A stretch of 64,000 bases of DNA, from NCBI RefSeq assembly GCF_008124625.1, contig NZ_VNHM01000009.1:81882-145881 (forward strand), given 5' to 3'. Position 1 is the first letter of the stretch; every line of letters begins with the position of its first letter. Under the pieces are notes generated by a model. It ran no database searches. It was given only the letters and a program-made list of their open reading frames with translations, and had not been told where the DNA came from. This document shows, one piece after another, positions 25,715-32,286 of this stretch. Source of the stretch: Desulfallas thermosapovorans DSM 6562. Its GTDB lineage: Bacteria > Bacillota > Desulfotomaculia > Desulfotomaculales > Desulfallaceae. The position numbers and the translations under genes are program-made.

Positions 25715-25767
25715 TTGAATTCCCCTTTGCGAAATTATTGATCAATTACTTGCGACATGTTTGCGAC
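25266..25767. repeat. Iteron-like TTGCGAC repeats, candidate phage origin
   Basis: TTGCGAC occurs in the same orientation at 25266, 25277, 25347, 25750 and 25761. The 19-bp TTACTTGCGACATGTTTGC is exactly duplicated at 25273-25291 and 25746-25764. The AT-rich stretch 25715-25803 just upstream of the initiator-like gene has no ORF. Clustered iterons next to an initiator suggest an origin; inference. Confidence 0.4.
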
Positions 25768-25803
25768 AAGAATGTTGATGAATTTAAAAGTCTTTTAAAA
25801 AGA

Positions 25804-26001
25804 TTACTTGAAGAGGAGTAAGGCCCCTACTTTCTTGTCTTTCGTTTGCCGCTCGGTAAACCCCCGTAGCACCGGCTTCAAGTGTCCCCTGGCCCTCTGC
25901 CACGCTTGCAGTTTCTTTTGGGCCTGCCGCATTTCTTGGTGATGTCTGGCCATTTGCTCGCTAGTTAGGTAACGTCTGTTCTTTCTGCCCAAATATTCCA
26001 C
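25804..26001 (-). CDS. Small basic phage protein
   Basis: 65 residues, very basic (GRKNRRYLTSEQMARHHQEM, QAQKKLQAWQRARGHLK). It probably binds nucleic acid or is a small regulator. It lies between the Bet/RecT module and replication genes; no family recognised. Confidence 0.55.
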   Translation of the reverse strand: MEYLGRKNRRYLTSEQMARHHQEMRQAQKKLQAWQRARGHLKPVLRGFTERQTKDKKVGALLLFK

Positions 26002-26037
26002 CTCCGATAGGTATACAAATAGCGGGTACCATGCGGA

Positions 26038-26331
26038 TTAGGCACCCGCTACAACTCTTTTCTCTCCAGGCTTGTCCCGGTCTGGGTGATAGAACTTGTT
26101 TACCGCCCCGGACCGGTGAACGATTTCTATATAATCTTTTGTTATAGCCCCCAGCTTGTCCCCCGGGCGCATCAGCGCAGCCAAGCCGGGCCGGTTTCGC
26201 CTGTTCACCAGATGCCAAAACCGGCTTTCCCACAAATCCCCGAAGGCCCACCCGGCGGCCAGGGCTTCGGCTTCCCTGGCCCGGATCCGGGCGGCCACCT
26301 TGGGGTTAATCTTCGGTGCTGGCCTGCTCAT
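26038..26331 (-). CDS. Phage hypothetical protein downstream of the annealing protein
   Basis: 97 residues: a basic helix (KVAARIRAREAEALAAG), then a beta part (LMRPGDKLGAITKDYIEIVH) resembling a small barrel. Its start overlaps the stop of the bet/recT gene by one base, arguing for co-translation. No family recognised. Confidence 0.6.
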   Translation of the reverse strand: MSRPAPKINPKVAARIRAREAEALAAGWAFGDLWESRFWHLVNRRNRPGLAALMRPGDKLGAITKDYIEIVHRSGAVNKFYHPDRDKPGEKRVVAGA

Positions 26332-27365
26332 TACGCTGGAAGCTCCGCTTCCCTGAAGGGTATCTCAGCTAGCGACCGTAAGTAATCCATAAAACTGTCC
26401 AGATCATCCTGCATCTTAATGCCTTCCGTAAGGCTTACCAAGTCAGGCATGTTTAAGTATCGTCTGGCCTCATCATGGACAGATTCATTGGTATAGCCCC
26501 AGTCTTTCACTGCTGCCCAAAACACCGGCCAGTTTGGGCCGCCGTCCTCGGCCTGGCTGTTTTGATTACCGTTGCTCTTGTTGCGCAGAGCCTCAATTTT
26601 AGGCTGTGCGCACTCCTGGCACAGCACTTTGTCGAACTGCTTCTTACCGAACTCCGCTACCTGGGCAGCGGTGGCCTTGGGTGTGGCTAGTACCTCTTGC
26701 CCGCACTCCTGGCAGAATATTTTGGCCGGCTGCTGTGACAGCTCCCGGCGTGATGTTTGTTTTGTCTGTGGTGGAGGCACTTGATGCTCATTATCTGCCT
26801 GTCCCATCTCCTCATCGCTATATACTCCGCACAAGTCAGCAGGGAACGCCATCCTTAACGCAGCCGCTTCAGCACACTTTTTTATCATGGTTTCCGGCAT
26901 TTTAGCCCACAGGCCAGCGGGCCTACCATCCCTGGTTAGTTGGCAATATTCTTTAAACGGGGCTTCTTCCCGGGCCGGCTCTGACCAATCTTTGCGGTAC
27001 ACTTCCGCCCACCCGTGGGTTATATTGCCCTTGCTGTCCTTTATTACGCCCCGCTTAATCCCGGCCAGCTTACCGGTACGGTCAGCAATAATACGAAAGC
27101 CGTCAATGCCTACTTGGATGGTGGCCGTGTTCTCATATTGACCCGTGTCCGGGTTCTTGCGCCGCCGCTTTACAAAGTGTATCTGACGGGAAAGCGGGTC
27201 CAGGCCCAGCCGTTTAGCGGTGTATAAAAACAACTGCAACTCGCTGTCGCTGGCACCATAGGCCACTGTGCGCTTTACCAACTCTATTTGTTCTCTGGTA
27301 AGCTGCCCCGCCGGGACTGCGGGGGCCTGTACCCCCTGCCCGGCCAGTGTTAAAGCTTGCGTCAT
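26331..27365 (-). CDS. bet: Single-strand annealing recombinase, Bet/RecT type, with C-terminal zinc finger
   Basis: 344 residues. TREQIELVKRTVAYGASDSE, LFLYTAKRLGLDPLSRQIHF, IQVGIDGFRIIADRTGKLAG and PETMIKKCAEAAALRMAFP are diagnostic for the Bet (Redbeta) annealing family. Residues about 215-255 have CQEC...CQEC, probably a zinc site. It anneals complementary single strands in phage recombination. The gene follows gam by 5 nt; no partner exonuclease was found between 19 and 30 kb. Confidence 0.92.
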   Translation of the reverse strand: MTQALTLAGQGVQAPAVPAGQLTREQIELVKRTVAYGASDSELQLFLYTAKRLGLDPLSRQIHFVKRRRKNPDTGQYENTATIQVGIDGFRIIADRTGKLAGIKRGVIKDSKGNITHGWAEVYRKDWSEPAREEAPFKEYCQLTRDGRPAGLWAKMPETMIKKCAEAAALRMAFPADLCGVYSDEEMGQADNEHQVPPPQTKQTSRRELSQQPAKIFCQECGQEVLATPKATAAQVAEFGKKQFDKVLCQECAQPKIEALRNKSNGNQNSQAEDGGPNWPVFWAAVKDWGYTNESVHDEARRYLNMPDLVSLTEGIKMQDDLDSFMDYLRSLAEIPFREAELPA

Positions 27366-27369
27366 TGCC

Positions 27370-27969
27370 TTACACCCCCGTCAACTTAATGGTGAATTTC
27401 GGCGGTCGCTCGGTTATGGCCACGCTCGGCACCACGGTGCCCGTTTCCACATCAACAGCCCGGCCATCGCCGGTGGCCTGCAGTGATTTTTTCAAGGTGG
27501 CCCAATCGAGCTTTGGTTCTTGCGGCACTAACAATTCCGGCCTGTTTTCCTTCGCCCACACCTTCACGGCATCGTCGCTTTTGACATACTCCGGCTGCTG
27601 TTTTCTTATTTGCAGCTCCCCGTGGGGGAGTTTGATGGTTTTCATCTTCGGACTTTCTGCCAGTACCCGCCGGTGATAATCCTCCAACAACATGTCCAGG
27701 TATTCCCGTGCCTGGTCGGCCCGTTTTTCCTCCCCTGCCAGCCAGTCTTGAATACGGTAAATCTCCGCCTGTGCGGCTTCCTGGGCCTCCTTCCTGGCTC
27801 GTTCGATAGCCGCTATTTTCCTTAGCGCCCAAATGGCATGCTCCTTGGTTTCAATCTGGAACCTGGGTTTACCGCCAATAATGATTGTTTCCACCGTTTG
27901 ACCTTGCTGTTCAAAGGTATCAATCATCTGTATAAGGTAATCATCCAAACGTGCTAACGCTTTATCCAT
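27370..27969 (-). CDS. gam: Gam-like host-nuclease inhibitor
   Basis: 199 residues from ATG 27969, preceded by AAGGAGGG. The long N-terminal coiled coil (RKEAQEAAQAEIYRIQDWLA, AREYLDMLLEDYHRR) followed by KTIKLPHGELQIRKQQPEYV is the signature of Mu-Gam/host-nuclease inhibitor proteins, which shield DNA ends from host nucleases. It pairs with the annealing protein. Confidence 0.9.
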   Translation of the reverse strand: MDKALARLDDYLIQMIDTFEQQGQTVETIIIGGKPRFQIETKEHAIWALRKIAAIERARKEAQEAAQAEIYRIQDWLAGEEKRADQAREYLDMLLEDYHRRVLAESPKMKTIKLPHGELQIRKQQPEYVKSDDAVKVWAKENRPELLVPQEPKLDWATLKKSLQATGDGRAVDVETGTVVPSVAITERPPKFTIKLTGV

Positions 27970-28089
27970 ATTTACCCTCCTTTTCCAAAAAGACACCCCA
28001 GCCGGAATAGCTGATATCCAAGGCGGTGATTCTCACCTGCCTTTGTTTAATCTCATCCGGCCAATGTTCCGGCTGGGCTGCCGGTGTGG

Positions 28090-28332
28090 TTAATTTTGCT
28101 TCGCTGTTTCGGCTGTCTCAAAGGATTTCAACTCAGCGCGTATTTTCTCAATAGCCTTTTCCGCGCTCATGCCAGTGTCGTTCATATGCTCAATTATTCC
28201 GGTTATTGCGCCAATTAGCACATAAGGCCGGAAGTCTCTGTTTATGTTTTTGTAATTCACATAGTTCCCCTTCCTTGCCCAGCACACCACTTCCGTGGTA
28301 TACTGAGTTATCAGCTTATCTGGCCCCTGCAA
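28090..28332 (-). CDS. Phage hypothetical protein
   Basis: Up to 80 residues, ending in a helical stretch (ITGIIEHMNDTGMSAEKAIE, KIRAELKSF). It overlaps the HTH protein gene upstream by 22 nt. No family recognised. The stretch 27970-28089 is non-coding apart from the gam leader. Confidence 0.55.
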   Translation of the reverse strand: MQGPDKLITQYTTEVVCWARKGNYVNYKNINRDFRPYVLIGAITGIIEHMNDTGMSAEKAIEKIRAELKSFETAETAKQN

Positions 28333-28604
28333 GGGGTTTTATTTTTTTGCCTTTCTATCTCTTCACAGATCGGGCAAATCCTACAATACAAGTAAAGTAA
28401 ATCCCGGCGGCCATAAACTGCGGCCATTGCGGCAATTTCCTCTGCGGAAGGCTTTTTCTTACCCAGTTCGATACGCGTCAGTGTACTTTCGCTCATTGGC
28501 AGGTCCTCCACCGCAGCTTCTCTGCTCCGGTAACCAGCACCAATTCTAGCCAGCATATACACACTTGGCCGACTAATTGACATACTCTTAGCCTGCGCTG
28601 ACAT
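28311..28604 (-). CDS. XRE-like HTH protein with CxxC tail
   Basis: 97 residues. An N-terminal helix-turn-helix (YMLARIGAGYRSREAAVEDL, MSESTLTRIELGKKKPSAEE) is of the Cro/XRE class. The C-terminus has YCRICPICEEIERQK, a possible metal-binding tail. It is an early gene and may regulate the early operon. Confidence 0.7.
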   Translation of the reverse strand: MSAQAKSMSISRPSVYMLARIGAGYRSREAAVEDLPMSESTLTRIELGKKKPSAEEIAAMAAVYGRRDLLYLYCRICPICEEIERQKNKTPCRGQIS

Positions 28605-28704
28605 TTACATCCACCTCCTCCCGTGGTGTAATAGATGCATAACCTCCCTGCATACCTCCCCATACCCGGCCGGCTGGTACCAGTTGGTCGGGTCTACTCC
28701 CTCC

Positions 28705-29073
28705 TTATAGAAAATCTGCCACTTGCAAATAAATAATCACGCCCTCTTTTGTGCTGTTGTACGTGCATCCCTTGGCTTCTAGTAATTCACACGCCTTTTC
28801 CAACTGCCACGTTTCAGTCTCATAGTATTCCAGCGCGATGGTGTTCCTGGCCTCTGCGAAAAAGTTCTTCTGGCAGCCATCCATGGTATCGTCAAGGCGA
28901 TCCAGGAACTCCTTCGTGCTCATGTACTGTACCTCATATGCCAGGTGATCTAACCGGCAGTCACGGCATAGCCCGGTTGATGGAGTACCGCAACGCGGAC
29001 AGGTTACTTGAGGCACGGGCCGTGTTAACTCATACGGCCCCGGTACGGAAAAACGCTCTAAACAAACCTCCAT
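28705..29073 (-). CDS. Phage protein with zinc-ribbon-like motif
   Basis: 122 residues from ATG 29073, 8 nt after AGGAGG; the frame is open upstream to 29142 but that start lacks a ribosome site. CPRCGTPSTGLCRDCRLDHL near residue 25 is a zinc-ribbon-like motif, followed by a helical middle (FFAEARNTIALEYYETET) and a C-terminal KGCTYNSTKEGVIIYLQVA. Unknown function. Confidence 0.65.
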   Translation of the reverse strand: MEVCLERFSVPGPYELTRPVPQVTCPRCGTPSTGLCRDCRLDHLAYEVQYMSTKEFLDRLDDTMDGCQKNFFAEARNTIALEYYETETWQLEKACELLEAKGCTYNSTKEGVIIYLQVADFL

Positions 29074-29084
29074 TGTTAAACCTC

Positions 29085-29192
29085 CTATCGAAGAAATAAC
29101 AGCCATATTGGCGTCAAGCACAGCGCCCCCAGCGCTAGCCATAATGCTTGCAGTGGCCGGCAGCGCTCATGATTCCAGCGCCACCGGCTCAT
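29085..29192 (-). CDS. 35-residue single-span membrane miniprotein
   Basis: ATG 29192 overlaps the stop of the preceding gene (ATGA). The product begins MSRWRWNHERCRPLQ and continues with a hydrophobic stretch (ALWLALGALCLTPIWLLFL) ending in Arg. The TAG stop is embedded in the AGGAGG of the next gene. The tight coupling at both ends and the membrane-segment composition support it. Function unknown; it could be a phage-encoded membrane effector. Confidence 0.5.
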   Translation of the reverse strand: MSRWRWNHERCRPLQALWLALGALCLTPIWLLFLR

Positions 29193-29374
29193 TTGCTTAT
29201 CACTCCCTTTCTTACCAGCATCTCGTGCTCGTCGATCATATTATTTAAGGCCCGTATACCCTGCTTGAATCTCCGGCGTTGCTCCTCAACCGGCAGGCTG
29301 CAGGGCAGGTAGTGCACTTTGTATGTGACCGGCTTTTGGGCCTTCCGCTGCTTGGTTTTCTGTACCTGTGGCAC
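29189..29374 (-). CDS. Small basic early phage protein
   Basis: 61 residues with a Lys/Gln-rich N-terminus (VQKTKQRKAQKPVTYKVHYL) and a helical C-terminus (KQGIRALNNMIDEHEMLVRK). Its stop overlaps the miniprotein start. No family recognised. Confidence 0.55.
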   Translation of the reverse strand: MPQVQKTKQRKAQKPVTYKVHYLPCSLPVEEQRRRFKQGIRALNNMIDEHEMLVRKGVISK

Positions 29375-29402
29375 CCCCTAATTCAACGTGAAATTGAGCG
29401 AA

Positions 29403-29609
29403 TTAATAGACGTTAGGAAAAGTTAATCGCATATAAGCGCCGATTAACCTTGCTTCTGCATCAATGTAGGTTGCGGTAGTATTTATATCCTCTGGACCCC
29501 AACTACAACGTTTTGCAATCTGCTCATGCAGTAACTCAATCTGCTTAAACAGCATGTTTTTGATTGCAGAATGTTCATTCATACCAACGGCGCATTGCTT
29601 TTCCCCCAT
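29403..29609 (-). CDS. Small early phage protein
   Basis: 68 residues: AIKNMLFKQIELLHEQIAKR followed by TATYIDAEARLIGAYMRL, two helices. Second gene of the early operon after the Cro-like repressor. No family recognised. Confidence 0.55.
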   Translation of the reverse strand: MGEKQCAVGMNEHSAIKNMLFKQIELLHEQIAKRCSWGPEDINTTATYIDAEARLIGAYMRLTFPNVY

Positions 29610-29625
29610 CTTCCCTCACCTCCTT

Positions 29626-29886
29626 TCATTCGCCATCGGTGCCGGTGGGTTCTATATTTGTGCTATTGGTATTACCAAAAGGTAATGCCTTGCGAAAAAA
29701 AATATCCCCAGGTGACATTCCTATCTTTATTAACCCTTCTATAAATTTTCTTCCAGGTTGCCTATCGCCCCGAAGAACCCTAAATAGGTAGCTATAGCTA
29801 ATACCCATTGCCTCAGAAAGTGTTTGTTCATTGTAATCATGTTCTTTCATAAATACTACAACATTATCTAGGTTAATTACTGGCAT
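29626..29886 (-). CDS. Cro-like XRE regulator, first gene of the early operon
   Basis: 86 residues. The HTH reads DYNEQTLSEAMGISYSYLFR, then VLRGDRQPGRKFIEGL. It is divergent from the CI-like repressor across an operator array, the standard switch arrangement of a temperate phage. An operator-identical palindrome (29671-29686) lies inside its 3' coding part. Confidence 0.82.
   Translation of the reverse strand: MPVINLDNVVVFMKEHDYNEQTLSEAMGISYSYLFRVLRGDRQPGRKFIEGLIKIGMSPGDIFFRKALPFGNTNSTNIEPTGTDGE
29671..29686. promoter_or_regulatory. Distal repressor operator inside the cro-like gene
   Basis: ATTACCAAAAGGTAAT is the exact reverse complement of the palindrome at 29904-29919. It lies 218 bp away inside the cro-like coding sequence, so repressor looping or a roadblock is possible. 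Confidence 0.6.
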
Positions 29887-29903
29887 ATCATTTTCACCAC
29901 CTT

Positions 29904-30005
29904 ATTACCTTTTGGTAATAGAATAACAGGAAGTATTACCTTTTGTCAACATCAATTTACCATTTGGCAATACATTTTTTTGATATCATCTTGCCAATTG
30001 GCAAT
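29904..30005. promoter_or_regulatory. Immunity operator array, four sites
   Basis: Four related 16-bp sites lie between the divergent repressor genes. The first is ATTACCTTTTGGTAAT (29904-29919), next ATTACCTTTTGTCAAC (29935-29950), then TTTACCATTTGGCAAT (29956-29971) and CTTGCCAATTGGCAAT (29990-30005). The second overlaps the -35 of the early promoter and the fourth overlaps the -35 of the repressor promoter. Confidence 0.75.
29920..29949 (-). promoter_or_regulatory. Early (cro-side) promoter
   Basis: On the minus strand TTGACA (29944-29949) is followed after 17 nt by TTATTC, or after 18 nt by TATTCT. Two operators overlap it. Confidence 0.55.
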
Positions 30006-30018
30006 ACTGCGTTACAAT
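29991..30018 (+). promoter_or_regulatory. Repressor-maintenance promoter
   Basis: TTGCCA (29991-29996) and TACAAT (30013-30018) are 16 nt apart, 20 nt upstream of the repressor start. The fourth operator covers the -35, so the repressor could control itself. Confidence 0.5.
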
Positions 30019-30038
30019 TGATACAGGCGGTGATTGCC

Positions 30039-30935
30039 ATGGATAACAATTTTGGAGAAACACTTAGGGAGTTAAGAGAAAGCAAGGGATTTACAGTTAA
30101 TCAACTGGCAATAAAGTCAGGGGTTAGCGCTGCTCATATATCTAGACTTGAAAATGAACGCAGGTCTGTACCAAAGCCTAAAACTATAAAAAAGTTAGCC
30201 AAGGCATTAGGTAATCTTGATAAATTAATGGAAGCCGCAGGTCATTTAATTAATAAGAAACAAGTAGATATAATTGACGCCCTTGCCAATGAAGACACTG
30301 AGGTTCTCGCTGGTGGTCAGTTATTAACCCCGGACCAGCGACTTGCTATTGCTCGCGCCCTGGATAACCCCTCTATGTTCAAGAAAAACACCATCCCCAT
30401 CCTTGGCAAAGTCCCAGCCGGCATACCCATCATGGCCATTGACGAATGGGACGGTGAACTGGAGATCCCCTCCGACATTGAAGCTGACTTCGCCCTGCAA
30501 GTTAGAGGCGACAGCATGATTGGGGCCGGTATCCATGACGGAGATTACGCCATCTGCCGGGAGGCATACGGGGCAAACTCGGGCGATATTGTCGTTGCAT
30601 TGGAAGATGTAGGCCCAGAGTATTCGCGAGGAACCCTTAAATATTACATACAGGAAAATGGCCGGGATGTGCTCAGGGCAGCAAACCCCAGCTATGAGGA
30701 TATCCCCCTGGGTGGTAACCACCGGATTACCGGCATAATGATTGGCCTAATTAGGATGGGCTCTACGCCGCTTAGTTATTACAGGGAGTACATAGCGATA
30801 CGCGATTATCACTTGAAGAAGTGGAATGACGTGATTGAAGAGTTGGCCAAGTATGGCATGGAGCCTTCCGCGGTAAAACAGATTTTGGTGCCGCAGTTGG
30901 AGTATCTGAATAGGATTGCTAAAGGTGAGAAATAA
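30039..30935 (+). CDS. CI-like phage repressor, XRE HTH plus S24 (LexA-like) peptidase
   Basis: 298 residues from ATG 30039, which has an AGGCGGTGA upstream; the frame is open further upstream but across the operators. HTH: TLRELRESKGFTVNQLAIKS, then GVSAAHISRLENERRSVP. The S24 part has an Ala-Gly cleavage site (KVPAGIPIM), catalytic Ser in RGDSMIGAGIHDGD and the likely Lys in SRGTLKYY. A helical extension of about 50 residues follows the usual end (HLKKWNDVIEELAKYG). It should keep lysogeny and be inactivated during DNA damage. Confidence 0.92.
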   Translation: MDNNFGETLRELRESKGFTVNQLAIKSGVSAAHISRLENERRSVPKPKTIKKLAKALGNLDKLMEAAGHLINKKQVDIIDALANEDTEVLAGGQLLTPDQRLAIARALDNPSMFKKNTIPILGKVPAGIPIMAIDEWDGELEIPSDIEADFALQVRGDSMIGAGIHDGDYAICREAYGANSGDIVVALEDVGPEYSRGTLKYYIQENGRDVLRAANPSYEDIPLGGNHRITGIMIGLIRMGSTPLSYYREYIAIRDYHLKKWNDVIEELAKYGMEPSAVKQILVPQLEYLNRIAKGEK

Positions 30936-30961
30936 CCCGCACCGGAAGGTGGCGGGTTTTG
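30934..30961 (+). terminator. Terminator after the phage repressor
   Basis: ACCCGC(ACC)GGAA(GGT)GGCGGGT hairpin followed by TTTT, directly after the repressor stop. It separates the repressor from the downstream exported-protein genes. Confidence 0.7.
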
Positions 30962-30973
30962 TGATAAATATAC

Positions 30974-31010
30974 GGTTCGACAAGAACCAACAAAAAAATA
31001 GGGCTATAAT
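30974..31010 (+). promoter_or_regulatory. Candidate promoter/operator of the exported-protein genes
   Basis: A perfect TATAAT (31005-31010) lies 93 nt before the GTG of the exported protein. Upstream is an inverted repeat GGTTCGACAAGAACC (30974-30988). No good -35 is seen at 16-18 nt, so an activator or the repeat itself may govern it. Weak evidence. Confidence 0.35.
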
Positions 31011-31102
31011 GATGTGTCGGTCCAGGAAATTGCGGCAGCGTATGCTATGAAATAAACCTATTGTTAAACATTTTAAATTCACATAGGAGAGGGGGTGAAA
31101 AG

Positions 31103-31564
31103 GTGAAAAAATGTACGCTAGTTTTAGTAATAACATTCTTGATTATCTTTGGCGCTTGCTCATCCGCATATGCAGATCCTGGTTATGATAAGGTTCAAGC
31201 ACAGCGGGTACCTTACGGAGACGAAGTGCCCAAATTAAGCGACATTATCAATTTAATACAGTCACACCGAGCAAATAATCCTTTATATATTCCTTACCCC
31301 GCAGGAACACCCACACTTGATGCACGTATAAAGCAGCTAAAAACATTAATACTTATGCATCATAATGGAAATTTACCTGATAATGATTTTAAATCCAGCA
31401 TAGAGACGATAAAATATTCACCCAATAGTATCTTGACTACCAATGGGCAGTACTTCCAAACCATTGCAAATTTATTACAAACCGGTGCCATAAATGATGA
31501 ACAAGCATTTGATGTGTTGCAAAAGCTTGAATTAGTAATAATACTTGAAAAGGTATCTCAATAA
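31103..31564 (+). CDS. Exported prophage protein sharing blocks with a virion protein
   Basis: 153 residues from GTG 31103 behind a GGAGAGGGGG site. The N-terminus is a signal peptide (VKKCTLVLVITFLIIFGACS) with cleavage likely after SSAYA; a lipobox reading is poor. The mature part begins DPGYDKVQAQRVPYGDEVP and continues SHRANNPLYIPYPAGTPTL. These blocks match QRVSYGDEVP and SHRAKNPVYIPFPAGTPTL in the virion protein at 541-1164. The rest is helical with no known family. It lies between repressor and integrase, where lysogenic-conversion genes are common. Confidence 0.8.
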   Translation: MKKCTLVLVITFLIIFGACSSAYADPGYDKVQAQRVPYGDEVPKLSDIINLIQSHRANNPLYIPYPAGTPTLDARIKQLKTLILMHHNGNLPDNDFKSSIETIKYSPNSILTTNGQYFQTIANLLQTGAINDEQAFDVLQKLELVIILEKVSQ

Positions 31565-31610
31565 TCGTTAAAGCTTTAGCTTATAACTCTTTATAAAATG
31601 GGGTGAATAG

Positions 31611-32180
31611 ATGAAGCGCTGCAAGTTATTTGTTACTACAGTGGCCCTTTTGTTTCTTTTATCTATTAGTCAGTTTGCTATCGCCCACCCAGGACGCACT
31701 GATGCAAATGGCGGGCACTATTGACGGACAAACTGCGAGAGGTGGGGCCTCTCATACGGGGAGTATCATTACCACAATGGCGGTAGTAGCTCAAGTAGTA
31801 GCAGTAGGACAAGCTCAACATACACACCCGCACCGTCCCTGCCACCGGTACAGGTCTATGTAAACAGTCAAAGGCTCCCTGAAGAAGCCACAATAGATGA
31901 TGGCAGGGTTTTAGTGCCGCTGCGGTCGATTATGGAAGCTTTGGGGGCTAGCGTTCAATGGGACGCTGGGACGGAAACCATCACAGCGCAAAAACAAGGC
32001 CTGGTTATATCCTTAAAAATCAGCAGCAAAACTGGTTACTGCAATAACAAACCAGTATCGCTTGATACACCAGCAAAAATAAAGAACGGTAGGACAATGG
32101 TTCCCGCAAGGTTTGTTTCTGAATCTTTTGGTTCAACGGTTCAATGGGACAACAATTCCAGAACAGTGTATATAAAGTAA
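31611..32180 (+). CDS. Exported YHYH/stalk-domain protein interrupted by one in-frame UGA (selenocysteine candidate)
   Basis: ATG 31611 opens a signal peptide (MKRCKLFVTTVALLFLLSIS, then QFAIA). The mature start HPGRTDANGGHY is the YHYH-family motif, which I recall as GGHxCRTNCEKWGL...YHYH. Codon 38 is TGA (31722-31724) at the expected Cys. The same frame then continues RTNCERWGLSYGEYHYHNGG and a Ser-rich linker. Two stalk repeats follow (LVPLRSIMEALGASVQWD, MVPARFVSESFGSTVQWD) up to TAA 32180. If UGA is read as selenocysteine the product is 189 residues; if not, a 37-residue fragment. Nonsense decay is the main alternative. Confidence 0.6.
31737..31753 (+). promoter_or_regulatory. SECIS-like hairpin after the in-frame UGA
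   Basis: GAGAGG TGGGG CCTCTC gives a perfect 6-bp stem and a 5-nt loop whose second base is G. The loop begins 18 nt after the UGA. Bacterial SECIS models allow about 16-37 nt and require a G in the first two loop positions, so it fits. It overlaps the coding sequence, and chance from GC-rich codons is possible. Confidence 0.35.
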
Positions 32181-32183
32181 AAT

Positions 32184-32199
32184 TATTTCACATGAAATA
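32184..32199. promoter_or_regulatory. parS-like palindrome 3
   Basis: TATTTCACATGAAATA has one mismatch to the palindrome at 13216. It lies between the exported-protein gene and the integrase, overlapping the upstream arm of the terminator. Confidence 0.45.
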
Positions 32200-32226
32200 C
32201 CCGGCCCTCTGGCCGGTATATTTTCA
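32198..32226 (+). terminator. Terminator before the integrase
   Basis: ATACCCGGCC CTCT GGCCGGTAT forms a strong stem followed by ATTTT. It would end transcription of the exported-protein genes. Confidence 0.65.
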
Positions 32227-32286
32227 TCCTCACAATAAAAAGGTCCCCCTGTTTCACTTTTATTATCCATAACAGGAGTGAAAAAG

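Noticed and set aside
25961..26251. Second minus-strand frame over 26038-26331
   Set aside because: It is out of frame with the better-coupled gene that overlaps the annealing-protein stop, and is Gly/Arg-rich.
29943..30038. Extended N-terminus of the CI-like repressor
   Set aside because: The extra codons cover operators and the promoter; ATG 30039 has a Shine-Dalgarno and fits the HTH start.
30974..30988. LexA (SOS) box
   Set aside because: The Firmicutes box is CGAAC-N4-GTTCG; this has the halves in the opposite order.
32184..32199. Host Noc or catabolite-control site
   Set aside because: The centre is CACATG, not the CCCGGG of Noc sites, and the match to the prophage parS-like palindrome is better.
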